The notes under the pieces are model-generated. The model was given only the letters and a program-made list of their open reading frames with translations, was not told the origin of the DNA and did not search any database. A stretch of DNA of 36,746 bases from Savagea sp. (lineage in GTDB: Bacteria; Bacillota; Bacilli; Bacillales_A; Planococcaceae), in assembly GCA_030152585.1 (NCBI GenBank), contig JASLJC010000098.1:1-36746 (forward strand), written 5' to 3'. The position numbers were made by a program, and so were the translations under genes. Of this stretch, positions 32,557 to 36,746 are shown in pieces (positions within the stretch are counted from its first letter, which is position 1; every line of letters starts with the position of its first letter).

Positions 32557-33713
32557 AACAAGCATCGTTCGTCTATTCGAAAGAACAGCTCGGCTATTCC
32601 TTTGCAAAAGATCACCCGTTCAACCAACAGCGTCTTTTATTAACTGTCGATTTACTAGAACAAGTCGGCGTTTTACGCGAAGAACATTTCGTCACACCGC
32701 GCATGGCAACAGATGAAGAGATTTTACTCGCCCATCATGAAAATTACGTCGACATCGTTAAAAAAGCAGGGGCCGGTTTACTACAAGAAGGAGAAGGGTT
32801 ATCATTCGGTATCGGTACTGAAGATACGCCTATTTTTGAAAATATGCATGAAGCGAGTGCTCAACTTGTCGGCGGAACATTAACGGCTGTTGATGAAGTA
32901 ATGGAAGGTCGAGCCCGCTATGCGGTCAATTTAGGAGGAGGGTTACACCACGGCTTTGAAGGACATGCTTCAGGTTTTTGCATTTACAATGATAGCTCCG
33001 TAGCTATCCGCTACTTACAAAAACATTATGGAGCGCGTGTTTTATATGTTGATACCGATGCTCATCACGGAGACGGTGTTCAATGGACATTTTATGATGA
33101 TCCGGATGCTTGTACATTTTCTATTCACGAAACGGGTCGTTATTTATTTCCAGGAACCGGACATATTTCTGAACGGGGCAACGGGAAAGGATACGGAACA
33201 GCATTTAATTTCCCGCTCGATGCTTTTACAGAAGATGATTCTTTTTTACACGTTTATGAAAGCGCTTTAACGAAGGTCGTCGAATATTTTAAACCTGATG
33301 TCATTTTAACGCAAAATGGAGCCGATGCGCATTATTTCGATCCTCTCACTCATTTATGCAGTACGATGAAAACATTTGAAGCGATTCCTCGTATTGCGAA
33401 ACGATTAGCCGATCAACATTGTAATGGACGATGGATTGCTGTCGGTGGTGGTGGTTACGATATCGGACGTGTCGTTCCTCGCGCATGGTCTCAAATTTGG
33501 TTAGCAATGAATGATATAGAACCGTTACGTGGACCATTACCCGAAAAATGGTTACATCATTGGCAGCCTTTTTTATCGATTCCGATGGCTACGACATGGG
33601 AAGATCCTGAACATTTGTTTGAACCTATTCCAAGAAGAAGAGAAATTGCAGATAAAAATCATCATATGTTACAACGGGCCTTTGCCTTTTTAGCTTCTTC
33701 TCCTTCGTTATAA
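32553..33713 (+). CDS. acuC: AcuC, histone-deacetylase-family protein deacetylase
   Basis: Removes the acetyl group from AcsA lysine, restoring activity, and so opposes AcuA. It has 386 residues. Zinc ligands and catalytic residues are visible: GGGLHHG (about 127-133), DTDAHHGDGVQW (about 168-179) and TQNGADAHYFDP. The GGGGYD near 305 holds the catalytic tyrosine. It is translationally coupled to acuB by a 4-base overlap. The 310-bp stretch to ccpA contains a 122-bp inverted-repeat element and the ccpA terminator. Confidence 0.95.
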   Translation: MKQASFVYSKEQLGYSFAKDHPFNQQRLLLTVDLLEQVGVLREEHFVTPRMATDEEILLAHHENYVDIVKKAGAGLLQEGEGLSFGIGTEDTPIFENMHEASAQLVGGTLTAVDEVMEGRARYAVNLGGGLHHGFEGHASGFCIYNDSSVAIRYLQKHYGARVLYVDTDAHHGDGVQWTFYDDPDACTFSIHETGRYLFPGTGHISERGNGKGYGTAFNFPLDAFTEDDSFLHVYESALTKVVEYFKPDVILTQNGADAHYFDPLTHLCSTMKTFEAIPRIAKRLADQHCNGRWIAVGGGGYDIGRVVPRAWSQIWLAMNDIEPLRGPLPEKWLHHWQPFLSIPMATTWEDPEHLFEPIPRRREIADKNHHMLQRAFAFLASSPSL

Positions 33714-33799
33714 TGAAACAATAACGTACGCCTCTACTTTGTACTTTTTTCTAGTCAATCAAGATCTATAGAAAAATAAAGAGACGTGCGTTTTTTATG

Positions 33800-33921
33800 C
33801 ACACCATTCCGTACGGAGTTGCGGACGCCAGCGGAGTTGCGAGCTCTTCCAATGCCTCAAACAAGTTCCTTTAAAAGTTAGTAGCGAGCCTCACGTATTG
33901 CACTGCGTACGGAATTGTGTA
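33800..33921. repeat. Small inverted-repeat element after acuC
   Basis: The ends are an inverted repeat: ACAC-n-ATTCCGTACG (33801-33815) against CGTACGGAAT-n-GTGT (33906-33920), with 10 perfect bases and 14 of 16 overall. Inside, CGGAGTTGCG occurs twice as a direct repeat (33814 and 33832). It is more GC-rich than the flanks. An ATG frame of 25 codons (33797-33874, MHTIPYGVADASGVASSS) covers the left half but has no ribosome binding site. A MITE-like or intergenic repeat is the best guess; no second full copy is in this window. Confidence 0.45.
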
Positions 33922-33949
33922 AAACCTTCAACATATATTATGAAATCAA

Positions 33950-33986
33950 TAAAACCTAGCCTTTCTCGTAAAAGAAAGGCTAGGTT
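33950..33986. terminator. Terminator after ccpA (also faces acuC)
   Basis: A 14-bp perfect stem, AACCTAGCCTTTCT with AGAAAGGCTAGGTT, loop TTTACG on the minus strand, followed by TTATT. The plus-strand tail is TCTTATT, so it may act weakly for acuC too. Confidence 0.7.
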
Positions 33987-34023
33987 CTTATTGCATTACA
34001 TTTCATATTTTACTCTGACTTAC

Positions 34024-35031
34024 TTATTTCGTCGATTGTCGTTTTTCAAAACGGTAAGGTAATACGACTTGTTCTTTTTCGTGCCCTTCTCGTTCTTCTT
34101 CGTCCATTAACTTCGTTAAAAGACGCATCGAGACAGCGCCTAAATCGTATAATGGGACGACGACCGATGTAAGTTGTGGACGAACCGCTCGTGCTAAAAT
34201 CGAGTGTTGGAAACACGTAATTTCAAAATCTTCTGGCACCGTTTGGCCACTATCACGAATCGCATTTAATACCGCTACTGCAATTTCGTCGTTGCTCGTA
34301 AAAATTGCTGTCGGTGGATTTTCTTTTTGTAACACTTCTTGCCAACGTTCATACGCTTCATCATACGTATTATCTGTTTCAATGACGTTCGCTTCATTAA
34401 GCGTCAATCCGGCATCACGCAGCGCTCGTTCATATCCTGCTTTTTTTCCGAGACGGTTAATGTCACGGGTAAACGGTCCGGAAACGAAAGCGATATTCGT
34501 ATGTCCATTTTCAGTTAAATGTGTTACTGCTTCATAGGCTGCTTGTTCGTATTCCATATTAACAGTCGGAAATTGCTTTTCGTCGTCTAACGTTCCCGCT
34601 AAGACGATCGGCACATTCGCACTCGACATTTCTTTGCGGACGTCTTCTGAAATCGAGTCACTCATGAAAATAAGCCCGTCTACTTGTTTTCCGAGATGAT
34701 CTTCCATTAATTCTACTTCACGTTCTTTTCGCTTATCCGAGTTTGATAAAATAATATTGTATTCGTACATCGTTGCAATATCTGCAATACCGCGTGACAA
34801 TTCTGCATAAAAACTTTTCGACGCATCGGGTACGATTACACCGACGGTTGTCGTTTTTTTACTTGCTAATCCTCGTGCGACTGCATTCGGACGATAATCA
34901 AGACGGTCAATTACTGCTAATACTTTCTTTCTCGTTTCTGGTTTTACATTTTGGTTGCCGTTGACGACACGTGATACGGTCGCCATCGATACGTTCGCTT
35001 CTCGCGCGACGTCATAAATCGTTACTGCCAC
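34024..35031 (-). CDS. ccpA: Catabolite control protein A
   Basis: LacI-family master regulator of carbon catabolite repression. With HPr phosphorylated on Ser46 it binds cre sites. It has 335 residues. The N-terminal helix-turn-helix and hinge helix are present (TIYDVAREANVSMATVSRVV, then DYRPNAVARGLASKKT), followed by a periplasmic-binding-protein-like sensor. The DNA-binding segment is the CcpA type, not a sugar-operon LacI. It starts with GTG after AAAGGGG. Gene order acuC-ccpA-aroA resembles Bacillus, without the motPS genes. Confidence 0.96.
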   Translation of the reverse strand: MAVTIYDVAREANVSMATVSRVVNGNQNVKPETRKKVLAVIDRLDYRPNAVARGLASKKTTTVGVIVPDASKSFYAELSRGIADIATMYEYNIILSNSDKRKEREVELMEDHLGKQVDGLIFMSDSISEDVRKEMSSANVPIVLAGTLDDEKQFPTVNMEYEQAAYEAVTHLTENGHTNIAFVSGPFTRDINRLGKKAGYERALRDAGLTLNEANVIETDNTYDEAYERWQEVLQKENPPTAIFTSNDEIAVAVLNAIRDSGQTVPEDFEITCFQHSILARAVRPQLTSVVVPLYDLGAVSMRLLTKLMDEEEREGHEKEQVVLPYRFEKRQSTK

Positions 35032-35066
35032 AGATGCGTAACCCCTTTCATACTCTTTGTTTACTT

Positions 35067-35075
35067 AGTATATCA
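35067..35075 (-). promoter_or_regulatory. Extended -10 promoter of ccpA
   Basis: Minus-strand TGATATACT, an extended -10 element, 36 bp before the start codon; no clear -35 box. Confidence 0.5.
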
Positions 35076-35138
35076 TTGAATGCGAAAAAGGAGTAATATT
35101 TCTATTTAAATTTTCTCATTTTTAACAGCTCTCTCATG

Positions 35139-35176
35139 AAAAAAAGCAAGCACTGACAAATCGTCAATGCTTGCTT
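35139..35176 (-). terminator. Terminator after aroA
   Basis: A 14-bp stem on the minus strand, AAGCAAGCATTGAC with GTCAGTGCTTGCTT (one G-U pair), loop GATTT, followed by TTTTT; 16 bp after the stop codon. Confidence 0.86.
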
Positions 35177-35191
35177 ATCCTTATACATTTA

Positions 35192-36271
35192 TTAAATCAT
35201 TTCATGTGATTTCGTGAATCGTTGTAATTCATTGTAAAACTCATCGAACTGATCTAAATCCATCTGTTGTGCTGCATCTGATAAAGCGACGGCTGGGTCA
35301 GGATGTACTTCTGCCATTACACCATCTGCTCCTACTGCTAATGCAGCTTTTGCTGTCGGTAATAAAATATCACGACGTCCTGTTGAATGCGTCACATCGA
35401 CGACGACAGGTAAATGTGTTTCTTGTTTTAAAATCGGAACAGCTGAAATATCTAACGTATTTCGTGTAGCACGTTCGTACGTTCGGATACCACGTTCACA
35501 TAAAATAATGTTTTCGTTACCTTGTGCAATAATATATTCTGCCGCTTTCATAAATTCATCGAGTGTGGCAGACATACCACGTTTTAAAAGAACCGGCTTA
35601 TCCGTACGTCCTGCTTCTTTTAATAGTTCAAAGTTTTGCATATTTCGTGCACCGATTTGAATAACGTCGAGGTAATCGAGTGCTTCTTCTAAATGGGTCG
35701 GCGTAATAATTTCAGTTACAACGGATAATTGTTGCTCATCCGCTACACGTTTTAAAATTTTTAACCCTTCTAAACCGAGACCTTGGAAATCGTAAGGTGA
35801 CGTTCGTGGTTTATACGCACCCCCACGTAAAAACGTTAACCCTTTCGCTTTGATCGATTGTGCGACTGCTGTTACTTGTTCGTAAGACTCTACTGCACAC
35901 GGTCCAAAAATAAATGACGGTTGACCGTTCCCTACTTTCGTTCCATTTATATCGATGATCGTATCTTCCGCTTTTTTCTTACGCGATACGAGCAATGCAT
36001 TGCGTTGTTCATCTTCTTGAATTTCAAGAGCGGACATGAAGATTCCTTTGAAAATCTCCTCTAACACTCCATTCGGTAGAGGTCCTTCATTGTAATTTTT
36101 TAAGAAGTTTAACATCTCCCGTTCACGGATCGGATCATATCGTTTCACACCTTGCTTATCTTTTACTTTACTAATGGCATGAATGACAGATGTACGTTCG
36201 TTAATTAAGTCTAAAATCTGAATATTTAGACTATCGACTCGATTTCGAAGCTCTTCTAAATTATTACTCAT
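35192..36271 (-). CDS. aroA: Bifunctional chorismate mutase / DAHP synthase
   Basis: First enzyme of the shikimate pathway (PEP + erythrose 4-phosphate to DAHP), type I-beta, fused to an AroQ chorismate mutase. It has 359 residues: the AroQ domain at about 1-85 (LRNRVDSLNIQILDLINER) acts as an allosteric sensor for chorismate or prephenate, followed by the TIM-barrel synthase from about 105 (GPCAVES, GGAYKPRTSPYDFQG, VLLKRGMSATLDEF, VVDVTHSTGRRD, AEVHPDP). This matches Bacillus AroA. ATG start after AAAGGAG. It is upstream of ccpA on the same strand but separated by its own terminator. Confidence 0.97.
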   Translation of the reverse strand: MSNNLEELRNRVDSLNIQILDLINERTSVIHAISKVKDKQGVKRYDPIREREMLNFLKNYNEGPLPNGVLEEIFKGIFMSALEIQEDEQRNALLVSRKKKAEDTIIDINGTKVGNGQPSFIFGPCAVESYEQVTAVAQSIKAKGLTFLRGGAYKPRTSPYDFQGLGLEGLKILKRVADEQQLSVVTEIITPTHLEEALDYLDVIQIGARNMQNFELLKEAGRTDKPVLLKRGMSATLDEFMKAAEYIIAQGNENIILCERGIRTYERATRNTLDISAVPILKQETHLPVVVDVTHSTGRRDILLPTAKAALAVGADGVMAEVHPDPAVALSDAAQQMDLDQFDEFYNELQRFTKSHEMI

Positions 36272-36352
36272 CTTATCTCCAACTCCTTTCAGTACATATT
36301 ATTCGCTTTCAGAAAAACCGAATATATGTTACATTTTGATTATAATAGACTA

Positions 36353-36381
36353 ATTATAGAGTAACTAATTGGAAAAGTCAC
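36353..36381 (-). promoter_or_regulatory. Promoter of aroA
   Basis: Minus-strand GTGACT (36376-36381) and TATAAT (36353-36358), 17-bp spacer. A second TATAAT is found 14 bp downstream. Confidence 0.55.
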
Positions 36382-36462
36382 GCAATTTGTCAAATTATTT
36401 TATTTTATTCATGTGTATCATGCAAAAAATTCATATGTGTTAGTTCGAAAGGAATGAAGATA

Positions 36463-36746
36463 GTGTCAAATTTATTATTCGCACTCGATATTGGAACCCG
36501 TTCTGTCGTCGGTACGATCGTTGAAAAGAAAACGACGGATCCACTTGCATACGAAGTACTCGATTTAGTATCGGTCGAACATAAAGAACGCGCCATGATC
36601 GATGGACAAATTCATAACGTCTTAAGCGTCGCAAAAGTTATTCAAGAAATTAAACGACAATTCGAAGAACGATACGGCACCTTACATAAAGTACAAGTAG
36701 CTGCAGCAGGTCGAGCTTTAAAAACCGTTCGAGGAAAGGCAGACCT
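36463..36746 (+). CDS. FtsA/PilM-like actin-fold ATPase, N-terminal part (cut by window edge)
   Basis: The first 94 codons of a gene that runs off the right edge. The protein starts MSNLLFALDIGTRSVVGTIV, where LDIGTRSVVG is the phosphate-1 motif of the actin/Hsp70/FtsA ATPase fold, followed by EHKERAMIDGQIHNV, which resembles the SHS2/1C entry of FtsA (GxI.D). It is not the ftsA of the division cluster by location. A separate FtsA-like protein near ccpA is annotated in several Bacillales. GTG 36463 follows AAAGGA by nine bases; an in-frame ATG at 36454 lies too close to that site. Role unknown. Confidence 0.8.
   Translation, partial: MSNLLFALDIGTRSVVGTIVEKKTTDPLAYEVLDLVSVEHKERAMIDGQIHNVLSVAKVIQEIKRQFEERYGTLHKVQVAAAGRALKTVRGKAD

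Noticed and set aside
1..36746. Prophage, insertion sequence, integron, toxin-antitoxin or defence island
   Set aside because: No transposase, integrase, paired small toxin-antitoxin genes or composition break was seen; gene order follows the Bacillales core genome.

Overview
This window is a low-GC, core-genome segment from a Gram-positive bacterium of the Bacillales/Caryophanales type. The reasons are the Bacillus-like gene neighbourhoods (pyk-pfkA-accA-accD, dnaE-nrnA, ezrA, rpsD, tyrS, acsA/acuABC, ccpA-aroA), the strong GGAGG-type ribosome binding sites, a tyrosyl T-box leader, EzrA and CcpA. I cannot fix the genus. ackA and tpx, which lie near ytxK in Bacillus subtilis, are absent from that spot here, and a separate FtsA/PilM-like gene starts at the right edge.

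Layout. Positions 1-10609 are almost entirely on the minus strand: the N-terminal part of citrate synthase (citZ), fxsA, the glycolytic pair pyk and pfkA, the two acetyl-CoA carboxylase carboxyltransferase subunits accA and accD, a FadR-type GntR regulator that overlaps accD, the second replicative polymerase dnaE, and the oligoribonuclease nrnA. Positions 10681-16835 hold ytpI (+), ytoI, the metallo-hydrolase ytkL, alanine dehydrogenase, a universal stress protein (+), the methyltransferase-like ytxK and the RDD protein yteJ. Positions 16848-22017 hold sppA, the overlapping sulfur-transfer pair nifZ-thiI, and ezrA. Positions 22200-26150 hold rpsD with a long leader, a DUF4395 membrane protein, an orphan lipoprotein, and tyrS behind its T-box. 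Positions 26151-36746 hold a class A penicillin-binding protein, the divergent acsA/acuABC acetate module, ccpA, the chorismate mutase-DAHP synthase aroA, and the first 94 codons of an FtsA-like ATPase.

How the genes connect. Much of the window concerns the pyruvate/acetyl-CoA node: PfkA and Pyk make pyruvate, Ald feeds alanine into it, AcsA makes acetyl-CoA from acetate, AccAD commits acetyl-CoA to fatty acids, and CitZ commits it to the TCA cycle. CcpA, encoded here, probably acts on the same set: catabolite-responsive-element-like sequences lie at the citZ promoter and inside the start of acsA. AcuA and AcuC would control AcsA by reversible acetylation of a conserved lysine (Lys549), which is present.

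Novelty. I see no phage, IS element, CRISPR array, defence island or new biosynthetic cluster; this is ordinary housekeeping DNA. The points most worth a second look are a DnaE whose PHP domain has lost its recognisable metal ligands, a perfect 13-bp palindrome in front of the GntR-accD-accA genes, the two candidate cre sites, a 122-bp inverted-repeat-bounded element with a micro-ORF after acuC, an unexplained 43-codon open frame between the PBP gene and acsA, and a perfect inverted repeat between two poorly characterised divergent genes.
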